Positions 35,597 through 43,971 of a stretch of 56,455 nucleotides of DNA are shown one piece after another. Position numbers and translations under genes: made by a program. This DNA is from JBCDBD01 sp039184335 (GTDB lineage Bacteria; Bacteroidota; Bacteroidia; Flavobacteriales; Flavobacteriaceae), in the NCBI GenBank assembly GCA_039184335.1, contig JBCDBD010000024.1, positions 1 to 56,455 of the forward strand, given 5' to 3'. Each line of letters starts with the position of its first letter. The stretch's first letter is position 1. The notes beneath the pieces are model-generated. The model searched no databases, was not told where the DNA came from, and worked only from the letters and a program-made list of their open reading frames with translations.

Positions 35597-37609
35597 ATTA
35601 ATTACGTCCTCCCCATTTTGGTATTGATTTTCTATTGTAGCAGTGATTCTAATGATTTTATGGATTGTGTTGACGATGACATTGCTGTAGAAATGAATCC
35701 CAATGCCCGAGAAGCTCTTGGGAATGCAGCTTTTGTTTTACAATTATTGCACTATGCCGACGTAGATGGCAATGAAAAAACCGCTTTGGATGTTGTCGAT
35801 GAATTCTCTGCACTAGTTGATGGCTTTGTCAATGATTGCGATTATGGCAGTCAATCTTTGGTAGTAAGTTCAGGTGATCTTATCATTCCAGGCCCAAGAT
35901 TTTATGCTGCGGAACAATCTGCTGTGCAATCTGTAACAGGCAGCAATGAACCTGGCCATGCCGATATTGCCATTGCCAATGCTCTTGGCGTTGTGGCATG
36001 TGCCTTGGGCAACCATGAACTGGATGCAGGACCTAAAGAACTTGCCGAGGCCATTCAAGCAGAAACTGGTGGTGGTGCTGAATTTACCGGATCGGCATTT
36101 CCATATTTGTCGGTTAATGTAGATTTTTCAGCAAATGATGACTTTTCCATTGGAACAGATGGTGACGAGGCAAGTGCCATGGGCACCCAAGTGGCAAAAT
36201 ATGTGGTAACTACCGTCAACGGTGAACGTATTGGTTTGGTCGGTGCCACTACCCCTATATTATCAAGCATTACTTCAACAGGAGCCCTTACAGTCTCAGG
36301 CCAAGGGGGCAATGCTGCACTGGCAGCCGAAATTCAACCTGCTGTAGATGCATTGGAAGCTGTGGGGATAGATAAGATTATACTTCTGGCCCATATGCAA
36401 CAGCTTGCAGTAGAAAAAGAACTCGCTACCCTTTTAGACGGTGTTGACATCATCGTTGCCGGGGGATCCAATACACGCATGGGTGATGGCAATGATATTC
36501 TTTTTGATGGTGACAATGCCTTTGACGAGGAATATCCGTTTATTGAAATGGACGCCTCAGGTCACCCGACATTGGTGGTCAATGTAGATGGTGATTTTAA
36601 ATATTTAGGCCGTTTGGTCGTTGGCTTTGATGAATATGGGGTCTTGGATACCAACTCGCTCGATAACACCTTAAATGGATCTTATGCAGCCACTGAAGCC
36701 AATGCCGCCATGGTTGGTGGATCTCCCATGGCCGACGTAGTTGCCGTTCAAAATGCATTGATCGGTGTTATTGATGAACAGTTCAGCAATGTTTTGGGCC
36801 ACTCTGATGTGTATTTAGATGGACGAAGAAGTCAAGTACGTACACAAGAGACCAATCTGGGCAACTTGACCGCTGACGCCAATCTATGGTATGCCAACTT
36901 GCTCTCTGATGAACCTGTACAGATTTCATTAAAAAATGGAGGGGGCATCAGAACCGAAATCGGTTCAGCCATCATACCTGCAGGATCTACCGACCCCAAC
37001 GATTTGATATTTACGGCACCTGACGACATTTCAGAAGGAAATCTAAAAGCTATGCTTCGATTTGATAATGGCTTGGTTCGATTGACAGTCACTGCCGAAG
37101 AACTGAAAGACATCTTGGAACATGCGGTATCTGCCACTGAACCTGGGGCAACATCAGGTCAATTTCCCCAGGTTTCAGGGTTGACCTTTACCTTCAGTAC
37201 CACTGGTACCCCAAGAACCGCACCCGGTAATGGAAACAGGGTAACCGAACTGATGGTAGGTGGTGATATTGTAGTAACTGGTGGTGCTATTCAAGGAGAT
37301 GCCTCTAGAACGTTTCATTTGGTGACCTTGAATTTCTTGGCCAATGGGGGGAGTGCCTATCCACTTACCGATGCGGATTTAAGTGTACCAAACAGAACCA
37401 ATTTCTATGATGGGCTTGGTTTTGGTGAAGAGATCGATTACCCTGATGCCAATCTCGCCAATGATCCCGGAATCAATAGTACGTTCAGTTATACCGGTGG
37501 TGAACAAGATGCACTGGCCGAATATCTATTGGCTTTCTTCCCTGCAAGTAGTCCATATAGCGAAGCAGAAACACCAATCAGTGAAGACACCAGAATTGTA
37601 CAGCAATAA
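35597..37609 (+). CDS. Secreted 5'-nucleotidase / metallophosphatase lipoprotein, unusual start
   Basis: About 670 residues. The body is certain; the start is not. The frame is open from just after a TAA at 35579-35581 and contains no ATG or GTG before the signal peptide (INYVLPILVLIFYC); the only conventional alternative, TTG 35618, would cut the hydrophobic core. The coordinate given uses ATT 35597. The N-terminal calcineurin-like domain has LQLLHYADVDG, SSGDLIIPG and ALGNHELDAG. The C-terminal 5'-nucleotidase domain has NLTADANLWY and SLKNGGGIRTEI. It is exported to the cell surface and releases phosphate from extracellular nucleotides. Confidence 0.85.
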   Translation: MNYVLPILVLIFYCSSDSNDFMDCVDDDIAVEMNPNAREALGNAAFVLQLLHYADVDGNEKTALDVVDEFSALVDGFVNDCDYGSQSLVVSSGDLIIPGPRFYAAEQSAVQSVTGSNEPGHADIAIANALGVVACALGNHELDAGPKELAEAIQAETGGGAEFTGSAFPYLSVNVDFSANDDFSIGTDGDEASAMGTQVAKYVVTTVNGERIGLVGATTPILSSITSTGALTVSGQGGNAALAAEIQPAVDALEAVGIDKIILLAHMQQLAVEKELATLLDGVDIIVAGGSNTRMGDGNDILFDGDNAFDEEYPFIEMDASGHPTLVVNVDGDFKYLGRLVVGFDEYGVLDTNSLDNTLNGSYAATEANAAMVGGSPMADVVAVQNALIGVIDEQFSNVLGHSDVYLDGRRSQVRTQETNLGNLTADANLWYANLLSDEPVQISLKNGGGIRTEIGSAIIPAGSTDPNDLIFTAPDDISEGNLKAMLRFDNGLVRLTVTAEELKDILEHAVSATEPGATSGQFPQVSGLTFTFSTTGTPRTAPGNGNRVTELMVGGDIVVTGGAIQGDASRTFHLVTLNFLANGGSAYPLTDADLSVPNRTNFYDGLGFGEEIDYPDANLANDPGINSTFSYTGGEQDALAEYLLAFFPASSPYSEAETPISEDTRIVQQ

Positions 37610-37640
37610 CCAATGATTTGATTTTCAATGAATACCATGT

Positions 37641-37672
37641 CAATCCCCGCCCATAGCGGGGATTGTTGTTTT
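37641..37672 (+). terminator. Rho-independent terminator of the 5'-nucleotidase gene
   Basis: A perfect 10-bp stem (CAATCCCCGC 37641-37650 and GCGGGGATTG 37656-37665) with loop CCATA is followed by a T-rich stretch, 31 bases after the stop codon. Confidence 0.85.
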
Positions 37673-37798
37673 GTGGCTTTAGAAGAGTCTATCTAATACC
37701 TACTTTTCCAATTTCGATGTCTTCAATCGGAATTGCCCAATTTGCAAATCAAGGTGTCAATCTGATCAGGAAATTTGAACTGTAATCGATCTTAGCCA

Positions 37799-38263
37799 TT
37801 ATCGTATCAGGCGCAAGTTAGTAATCGTTGGTTCGAAATTGCCATCTTCATCAAAATCAAATTCAAGGGTGCCGCCAAGAAAAAGCTCATCTTCAGGGGT
37901 CAAGTCGATGTCGAGAAATGCTTCGTCTCCCGGTTCGTCAGTATCATCCAATAGGGCCAAAAAAGAACCAGAAAATCCCATTTGACCAGAAAACTGTTGA
38001 GACCCTTCACCTGAAAGGCTAATCGTAGATGTAAATCTTCCGCTATCTTGAATGTTCAACGTAGCGCTTCCCCCCGCTGCTATAATCTCAATGGAACTAT
38101 CGGGTACACCCACGGTACTGAACTGTGCAAAGGTTGCAGTCCAATTGCCCGCAATGTCAGCAATCGAAAGGTTGCTGCCTTCCAGTGGAAATTCAAATCC
38201 TAATTCCTCTTCTTCATCATCACTACATCCAACCAATACTAAGGCCAAGACAAATACCTTCAT
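37799..38263 (-). CDS. Small acidic lipoprotein of unknown function
   Basis: 154 residues from ATG 38263, which begins the lipoprotein signal MKVFVLALVLVGC; a start at 38323 would add 20 residues. After the lipid-anchored Cys comes an acidic stretch (SDDEEEE), then a beta-rich region with IAGNWTATFAQFSTVGVPDS. This layout resembles small lipocalin-like lipoproteins of Bacteroidota, but I do not recognise a named family. A cluster of inverted repeats lies upstream. Confidence 0.78.
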   Translation of the reverse strand: MKVFVLALVLVGCSDDEEEELGFEFPLEGSNLSIADIAGNWTATFAQFSTVGVPDSSIEIIAAGGSATLNIQDSGRFTSTISLSGEGSQQFSGQMGFSGSFLALLDDTDEPGDEAFLDIDLTPEDELFLGGTLEFDFDEDGNFEPTITNLRLIR

Positions 38264-38351
38264 TACATAGAAAATTTCTTTGCGTCCGAATAGTCCTTTT
38301 ATACTTTCAAGTTTAGTTTCCATACTAGTTGTTTTCGGCGAAGTTACTTAA

Positions 38352-38415
38352 GTGGTAACCTTGGGTTTACCACTCAGGTTACCATTTTTGATACTATGGT
38401 TACATACCATGGTAC
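38352..38415. promoter_or_regulatory. Cluster of GGTAACC/GGTTACC inverted repeats (putative operators)
   Basis: Within 64 bp upstream of the small lipoprotein gene: GTGGTAA 38352-38358 with TTACCAC 38367-38373; TGGTAACC 38353-38360 with GGTTACCA 38377-38384; ATGGT 38396-38400 with ACCAT 38406-38410; and the palindrome TACCATGGTA 38405-38414. The repeated half-site looks like a regulator-binding cluster. No candidate regulator is adjacent. Confidence 0.5.
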
Positions 38416-38825
38416 AAATGGTCTTTTGACAGTGTGGCTGTAGTTGGATGAATAAAAAAGAGGACGCAAAATTCCCTAGGCCTATAGAACTGATCATATT
38501 TCAGTAGTAAAAAGAGTGGGGGTTTTCAATGCTGACGGAATCCAATCTTCCTATGGCTATAGTAATCTTGTTCCACTCTTTTTATTCTTTCTGATTAAGT
38601 CGATAATTTAAGTGATGTAAACTTAGGCTGGCTAAAAGTGATCTGGTGCCGAAATTTTTATTCCCAATACCGCTAAATCGACAAGTCACGGCCGCTACGC
38701 GCCCTACTTGACAAACCATGCAAGATCAATCAGCAGTCCTAATTTTTGTAACACTGTTGATCGATTTCGCTATATTTCCTTAAAAATCCCCGAGCTACCT
38801 TTAGCGGGTCGTTATAGTTTATTTT
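38416..38825. other. Intergenic stretch without a recognisable gene
   Basis: About 400 bp with no convincing coding frame. Its right end carries AGCGGGTCGTTATAG directly before the MORN/TonB gene. GTTATAG there is the inverse of CTATAAC found just after that gene, which suggests a boundary pair. Confidence 0.4.
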
Positions 38826-39680
38826 ATGAAAAAACTTTTTACAATACTGCTGTTATTGACATTTTCAGGAACTATTTCCCAAGAAGTAGTTGAAAAAAAG
38901 AATCGTAAGACAAAAGAAGTCTACCACGTTCTAAAAACTGATGAAAATGTAAAACACGGGCTTTATAAAAAATATTCCCGAAAGAAAAAGATAGCTATTT
39001 CAGGTCATTACTTAAATAACAAAAAAGAGGGGCTTTGGACATATTATTATTGGGGTGGCGCGATTTTGAAAGTGGGAAAATTTAAAAACGGGTTCAAGGA
39101 CAGTATCTGGACCCGATATGCGCCAGATGGAAGAATTATGGAAAAGGGAGCATTCAAAGAAGGTGAGGAAAATGGCAAATGGGAATACCATTATTGGGCC
39201 ACAGAAATCCCGAGTAGTAGTGGAAAATATGAAAAAGGACAAAAAGTTGGTGTTTGGAATTACGCCAATAAGCATGGTATGCTATTACATAAATTTGACC
39301 ATACTTCTAATGAATTACTTTACTACACGACCAATGAAGATGCAACAACAGAACAACCAAATGAACTTCTTGACGATTCGGATAATCATGAGTCCATGAT
39401 ACTTGGTGGAAATGAAGGGTTGCTAAAACATATTCGAATACAATTTCGTTATCCTGAAAAAGCTCAAATGAATGGGATTACAGGAAAGGTATATGTACAT
39501 TTTACAGTTGATGAAAATCTTAAAATGAAGAATTTCTTCGCGCGAAACAATCCAGGTTATGGACTTGGCGAAGAAGCTATTCGATTGGTAGAATCTGGAC
39601 CTTTATGGATTCCCAAAAAAGAAAATGGAGTTTATAAGACTTCAAAAGGAACATTTCCCATTATCTTTAAAATTCAATAA
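38826..39680 (+). CDS. MORN-repeat protein with TonB C-terminal domain
   Basis: 284 residues with a signal peptide (about 1-18, ILLLLTFSGTISQ). Residues about 35-150 are YwqK/MORN-like repeats of the form GxYxxGxxxGxWxYY (for example NNKKEGLWTYYYWGGA and GKYEKGQKVGVWNYA). Residues about 195-284 form a TonB C-terminal domain, with RYPEKAQMNGITGKVYVHFTV and GLGEEAIRLV. The lack of a membrane anchor beyond the signal argues against classic energy transduction. Role unknown. Confidence 0.82.
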   Translation: MKKLFTILLLLTFSGTISQEVVEKKNRKTKEVYHVLKTDENVKHGLYKKYSRKKKIAISGHYLNNKKEGLWTYYYWGGAILKVGKFKNGFKDSIWTRYAPDGRIMEKGAFKEGEENGKWEYHYWATEIPSSSGKYEKGQKVGVWNYANKHGMLLHKFDHTSNELLYYTTNEDATTEQPNELLDDSDNHESMILGGNEGLLKHIRIQFRYPEKAQMNGITGKVYVHFTVDENLKMKNFFARNNPGYGLGEEAIRLVESGPLWIPKKENGVYKTSKGTFPIIFKIQ

Positions 39681-39839
39681 AAACTAACTATAACAAGTAC
39701 CCTAATTTATCGCTACAATTCGTTAACTTGAAACTTAGAAACCGTCAAGGCTGGATTTGCCTCGACTGAAAATCTAAAGATTTTCATTGGGCACCTCCTT
39801 CTCACCGCCTTTGGCAACTCGTCAGAGACAAGAACAAAT

Positions 39840-39863
39840 CATAGCCAAGACCGTTAAGCACTC
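39840..39863. repeat. Intergenic motif copy 1 (CATAGCCAAGACCGTT)
   Basis: The 16-base core at 39840-39855 matches the copy at 40612-40627 at 14 of 16 positions, and both are followed by AGCAC. It stands just before the DUF2200 gene. Confidence 0.55.
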
Positions 39864-39878
39864 AATAAATTCCAAGTC

Positions 39879-40259
39879 ATGCCAGAAGTAACAGTAGAAA
39901 AAAATGAGAAAATCGCGAAAATGAATTTCGGATCTATTTATCCGCATTACCTGAATAGAATAGAAAAGCATGGTAGAACCAAAGAAGAACTCGACAAGGT
40001 TATTTTGTGGTTAACAGGTTATGATCAGAATAAATTAGAATCCTTTATTGCCGGCAATGGAACTTTTGGAGATTTTTTTGAGGGAGCCAAAATGCATCAA
40101 AATGCGTACATGATCAAAGGCGTAGTATGCGGATATCGTATTGAAGAAATATCTGAAAAGTTTGCTTTGTACCGTGATTGTAGACGAATGGAAAAGCTGA
40201 TTGATGAATTGGCGAAAGGTCGTAAAATGGAGAAAATTTTGCGTGAAGAAAAAAAGTAG
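39879..40259 (+). CDS. DUF2200 family protein
   Basis: 126 residues, the normal size. It has the family blocks KIAKMNFGSIYPHYLN, RTKEELDKVILWLTGYD, VVCGYRIEEI and IDELAKGRKMEKILR. It is a small cytoplasmic protein of unknown function, found sporadically across bacteria, often in accessory regions. It lies between two copies of a shared intergenic motif, which fits recent acquisition. Confidence 0.92.
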   Translation: MPEVTVEKNEKIAKMNFGSIYPHYLNRIEKHGRTKEELDKVILWLTGYDQNKLESFIAGNGTFGDFFEGAKMHQNAYMIKGVVCGYRIEEISEKFALYRDCRRMEKLIDELAKGRKMEKILREEKK

Positions 40260-40373
40260 AAACTGGTACTAACAAAACCTAGACTATCATTTGATAGCAA
40301 ACGGAAAGAATACATTTATACAATTATCAATAAATTAACAAATGAAAAAGATATTTACCGAAAAGAGCACGGA

Positions 40374-40484
40374 ATGACAGAAATACTTGAAATTAACGCT
40401 CTGACTGGAAAAACGTACGAGCTGAAACAAGGCCTATCACAGAATAATAATAAGATAAAAAACTGCGTAGAACAATGGCTATAA
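40374..40484 (+). CDS. Possible small protein (36 residues), uncertain
   Basis: A frame starting MTEILEINALTGKTYELKQG and ending in CVEQWL. Its ATG overlaps the stop of a shorter 11-codon frame (from 40342) by an ATGA, the usual sign of translational coupling. It has no recognisable family, and may be a cassette remnant or not a gene. The rest of 40260-40757 shows no other coding frame. Confidence 0.25.
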   Translation: MTEILEINALTGKTYELKQGLSQNNNKIKNCVEQWL

Positions 40485-40611
40485 TTCATTGTGGTTTTGT
40501 ACCACACCAAAATAAAAGTATTAATCAATGGCTGATTTTCTAATCGGACTCATCTTGCTTTGCCAGCGCGCCATCTCGCTCGCTACTTTGCAGACTCTGT
40601 CACAACGAAGT

Positions 40612-40635
40612 CATAGCCGAAACCGTTGGAGCACA
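40612..40635. repeat. Intergenic motif copy 2 (CATAGCCGAAACCGTT)
   Basis: Second copy of the motif at 39840. The core 40612-40627 is again followed closely by AGCAC. The preceding 20 bases of the two copies also align loosely (both ending in ACAA...AA.T). Confidence 0.55.
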
Positions 40636-40757
40636 TTCAGACAAAGCTGACTTTTGTTGCTACGTGCTCCCGCACTCCCACCCCAAAAAAAATGTCCTCT
40701 GTAAGTGTCCCTTAAAAATGCTAAGGCCAAAATTAGAATAACCGTAAATTTAAGGAC

Positions 40758-41366
40758 ATGAAAACAATACCGTTCATGCCCCTAAAAGACAAAAGGAATT
40801 TCTTCAGTACTATCATCAGGTATATCCATCAAGATATTGATGATGAAGCCTTGACTTTTTTCATTGAGGGATCCTTCGAAAGGAGCTTAAAGAAAAATGA
40901 AGTATATATCGATTGCAAAAAAAGACACGATGAAATAGGGTTTATTGTCAAAGGCCTTGTACGAGGGTTTTATATTGATGACAAGGGAAATGAGATAAAT
41001 ACACGGTTTCTTAAAGAAGGGAATTTTATTACCCATTACAAAGCTTTTATTCTCCAAGAACGCAGTAAATATTTCTTTAAGTCTGTTGAGCCCACAGAGT
41101 TACTTTGTTTTAATTACAACCATATTCAAGCCTGTTACAACTCATTTCCAAGCTTTGAGAAGTTTGGGCGCCTAATGGCAGAGACCATAATACTAAAAAT
41201 GGATGACAGACTTGAGTCGCAACATTTTGACAATGCCGAAAAAAGGTATTATGATTTCATGAAAGAATACCCTGATCTTCACAATCGGCTTTCCTTGGAA
41301 CAAATAGCGAGCTACATCCGAATTACCAGACCCGCTTTAAGTCGGCTAAGAGGTAAAAAATCGTAA
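40758..41366 (+). CDS. Crp/Fnr family transcriptional regulator
   Basis: 202 residues. An N-terminal cyclic-nucleotide-binding-like barrel (about 30-125) has RHDEIGFIVKGLVRGFYID and GNEINTRFLKEGNFI. A short C-terminal HTH contains RLSLEQIASYIRITRPALSRLR, where the recognition helix is IRITRPALSRLR. Flavobacterial members of this shape usually do not bind cAMP, and the effector is unknown. It lies 62 bp upstream of a beta-barrel protein gene that it may control. Confidence 0.9.
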   Translation: MKTIPFMPLKDKRNFFSTIIRYIHQDIDDEALTFFIEGSFERSLKKNEVYIDCKKRHDEIGFIVKGLVRGFYIDDKGNEINTRFLKEGNFITHYKAFILQERSKYFFKSVEPTELLCFNYNHIQACYNSFPSFEKFGRLMAETIILKMDDRLESQHFDNAEKRYYDFMKEYPDLHNRLSLEQIASYIRITRPALSRLRGKKS

Positions 41367-41428
41367 CATAGGTTACCAAGTCCGCAGGGGCGCCCAACAT
41401 AAATTTGATCATTAATTGTAAAACAGTA

Positions 41429-42091
41429 ATGATGAAAAATTTAAAATGGAACGTAACCCTTATGCTATGCCTTTTGACCAGTATCTTCTCAGTTGCACAA
41501 AATTCAACGAATGAAGAAGCCAACAAGAACTTTTATGTGAAACCGTACGCTGGCTTCATTGGAATTCAGGATATGGATTTGAGACTGATAAGGGATAATG
41601 AAAATTCAAATGTTGCTGTGGAAAACGGATTTGGATATACTGCTGGAATCGCATTGGGATATCGCCTAAGCAAGAATATTTCAGCCGAAATTGGATGGGA
41701 ATATAAAAGCAATGAAGTGACCATAAGCAATACCGATTTTAGCAACAAAGGTGATTACGCATCTAACTTTATTTATCTCAATGGAATATATAATTTCAAA
41801 ACAAAGAACCGTTTAAAGCCTTATGTCGGATTGGGGGCTTCCCTTATACAGGAAATTGACCTAGATTTTGGCAACGGAGAAAACAGCTCTTTCTCGAATT
41901 CCGGGAATATCGGTTTTCAAGGCATTGGCGGTCTTGATTTCAATCTTTCACCAAGATGGGCATTGAATTGGGAAGCAAAATATATGACTTTTAGCCAGTT
42001 TGATATGGAAAACGAAGGGAATAACAGCAGGTTGGACAATCTCAAATACAATCCCTTTATCTTTAACATAGGTGTCAAATACCGATTCTGA
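41429..42091 (+). CDS. Outer membrane beta-barrel protein (porin-like, OmpW/opacity type)
   Basis: 220 residues from ATG 41429 (41432 is equally possible). Signal peptide VTLMLCLLTSIFSVAQ. The body consists of eight-strand-like alternating segments, including YVKPYAGFIGIQDMDLRL, GIALGYRLSKNISAEIGWEY and RLKPYVGLGASL. It ends in FNIGVKYRF, whose terminal Phe is the usual BAM recognition signal. The exact ligand or role is unknown. Confidence 0.88.
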   Translation: MMKNLKWNVTLMLCLLTSIFSVAQNSTNEEANKNFYVKPYAGFIGIQDMDLRLIRDNENSNVAVENGFGYTAGIALGYRLSKNISAEIGWEYKSNEVTISNTDFSNKGDYASNFIYLNGIYNFKTKNRLKPYVGLGASLIQEIDLDFGNGENSSFSNSGNIGFQGIGGLDFNLSPRWALNWEAKYMTFSQFDMENEGNNSRLDNLKYNPFIFNIGVKYRF

Positions 42092-42202
42092 AACCGAACC
42101 AAGGTACTAAGGTTCAGTGAAATTGACCGGAAATAGTTTATAGGTTTCGACAGTATTTATGAATACTTTAGAAAAGTTTTAGTGAAAAAGACCATATTTC
42201 CC

Positions 42203-42634
42203 ATGAAAAAAGGAACCGTCATAAGCTTTATCTTCTTTACAACCCTTTTACTTATGAATTTTGGATGTTCAGATAATCCAAATAAAAATCGTAAAGGAGA
42301 TTTTACCTGGACCTATACCTACATAAAAAGCATTGATGGTCGTAAAAATGATTTGAAACAAATAATACTTCAAAACTGGTTCGAGATGGACCGTGTTGCA
42401 CAGGAACAGGGACTGATTAGAGATTACATGTTGCTGGAAAACATAAGTGATACTGACTCAACCGACTGGGACTTCATTGTGGCCGTTGAATATTTTACCA
42501 AAGGTACGTATGCAGCTATAGCCGAAGCGTTTGAGAAGATTAGAAAATCCCACAAAACCGTGAAGGTAAATGGGATGTCTTTTAGCGAGGTAGGAAAGGT
42601 CGTCAGGTCTGAAGTTGTTAAAATGACGAAATAG
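42203..42634 (+). CDS. Lipoprotein of unknown function
   Basis: 143 residues from ATG 42203; a GTG at 42182 would add seven residues. The lipoprotein signal ends at lipobox LLMNFGC. The mature part (FTWTYTYIKSIDGRKNDLKQ, then WDFIVAVEYFTKGTYAAIAE) has the pattern of a dimeric alpha-beta barrel (ferredoxin-like) domain. I infer this from secondary-structure pattern only. Confidence 0.7.
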   Translation: MKKGTVISFIFFTTLLLMNFGCSDNPNKNRKGDFTWTYTYIKSIDGRKNDLKQIILQNWFEMDRVAQEQGLIRDYMLLENISDTDSTDWDFIVAVEYFTKGTYAAIAEAFEKIRKSHKTVKVNGMSFSEVGKVVRSEVVKMTK

Positions 42635-42653
42635 AAGTGGCAAAAATGGAACA

Positions 42654-42978
42654 ATGGAACACCTTTTCTTTTATCTGGGACTTTCACTTTTGACCATACA
42701 TGAAATGGATGCCATACGTTGCAGAGAGAGGTGAATACTCCCCGGATTTTCAATGCTGGATGACAAAGCAGGACTCATTGTTTTACTTTGTTTTTTGGCA
42801 ACTGAACCGAGACCAAGAAACGGATTGGTTTATAAACGGATTCAATATTTTTATGATCATACACTTGGGGCTCCATCTCTTGCTATTGAAGCACAAGGAC
42901 AATGAATTTTAAGACTGGGTTTCCTGGAGCATAATTATCGGTATTGCTTTGTGTGGGGCCTTTGGTCTTGTTGCATAG
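42654..42978 (+). pseudogene. Degenerate small membrane-protein gene (DUF6713-like)
   Basis: Starts ATG 42654 with MEHLFFYLGLSLLTIHEMD and AIRCRER, then hits an in-frame TGA where related proteins as I recall them have Trp (REWRI). It continues ILPGFSMLDDKAGLIVLL. A frame change is then needed to read WFINGFNIFMIIHLGLHLLL and LKHKDNEF, followed by TAA, then DWVSWSIIIGIALCGAFGLV to TAG 42978. Two nonsense changes and one frameshift therefore interrupt an otherwise coherent roughly 107-residue membrane protein. The family name is from memory and less certain than the decay. Confidence 0.72.
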
Positions 42979-43162
42979 CAAAAAGCGAATAGACCTTAGT
43001 ATAGAAATCCTAAGGCTTGTGACCAATTGGGAATAGATAATTTGGTATTTCCCACTTCCATAAGTTCCCTTTGTTTTCACCTGCAAATCAGTCGTGCCTT
43101 ATTAGGTATATTATGATATTTGCCATTGGAGAAGATTCCTAAAGACTTTAATCATTTATGCC

Positions 43163-43795
43163 TTACTTTAAATCCCAATATTTCATTAATTCCTCCCTAG
43201 AAGAGTTTTGGAACACGTCTTTATGATGATTTTCCAACTTGCTCAATAAAAAAATGACCCTTTGAAGTTCACTGGAGGAGAGATTGCCCTTAATCAAATC
43301 TGAAGAAATAGAAATTCTGGGAAGCAACTTCAAAACAACCTCCCTACCCTGCTCATTGATCTCTATACGCTTACTTCGCTTATCGGTTGCATCATCATAT
43401 TCAATAATAAACCCCTTGTTCAATAGCCTCTTAATCACTTCGGTGCCTGAGGTCTTTGTCAATAACATTTTGTTTATTAGTTCACTCTTCGTGTGACTTC
43501 CCAATGCGAATAGGGATATCAGAAATGAGAACTCATCGGCTGTTTTAAGAGGTGAATCTTCTAAAGCCATTTTAACGTACTCCTTAGCATAACGGTTCAA
43601 AAGGACCAGACGAATTCCCAAATCATCTGCTTCAGAAGTCAATTTTTGACTTGCATTGGCGTTCCCATTCATTTCCGACACCACACTTTCACTCAAAAAT
43701 TCCGAGAACCCAACGACATCAGGATTGGAAGCATGCGCTTCGATATAGGCAAAGGACAAATCGATTATTTGCTTCAAAAACTCCTTTTGTTTCAT
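43163..43795 (-). CDS. MarR family transcriptional regulator
   Basis: 210 residues. The winged-helix region (about 85-175) shows TKSELINKMLLTKTSGTEVI, KRLLNKGFIIEYDDATDKRS (the wing, with the typical DxRS) and INEQGREVV. It probably acts as a dimer sensing a small phenolic or oxidative ligand. It is divergent from the alpha/beta hydrolase gene, and the shared 176-bp region holds three TTTCGTA-type half-sites, so autoregulation and control of the hydrolase are likely. Confidence 0.9.
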   Translation of the reverse strand: MKQKEFLKQIIDLSFAYIEAHASNPDVVGFSEFLSESVVSEMNGNANASQKLTSEADDLGIRLVLLNRYAKEYVKMALEDSPLKTADEFSFLISLFALGSHTKSELINKMLLTKTSGTEVIKRLLNKGFIIEYDDATDKRSKRIEINEQGREVVLKLLPRISISSDLIKGNLSSSELQRVIFLLSKLENHHKDVFQNSSREELMKYWDLK

Positions 43796-43842
43796 ACGAT
43801 TTGGAACTAACTCTATGTAAAATTAAGAAAAAAATAACACTA

Positions 43843-43906
43843 TTTCGTATCAAATTATTTATTAAAAATACTTTTTCGTACTATTTTTATCGAATTAATT
43901 ACGAAA
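43843..43906. promoter_or_regulatory. Putative MarR operator half-sites (TTTCGTA/TACGAAA)
   Basis: TTTCGTA at 43843-43849 and 43874-43880 and its inverse TACGAAA at 43900-43906 lie between the divergent MarR and hydrolase genes in a very AT-rich stretch. The outer two form an inverted pair. Confidence 0.5.
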
Positions 43907-43971
43907 TCGACCTTTTTTGTTTCGGGTTAAAAATATCAGAACATTCTAGAAGGTCATAAATCTTTAATAAC

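Noticed and set aside
42700..42912. 70-codon frame as a separate gene
   Set aside because: Its beginning is the wrong frame of a degenerate gene; only its second half (FNIFMIIHLGLH) is meaningful, and it belongs to the pseudogene 42654-42978.
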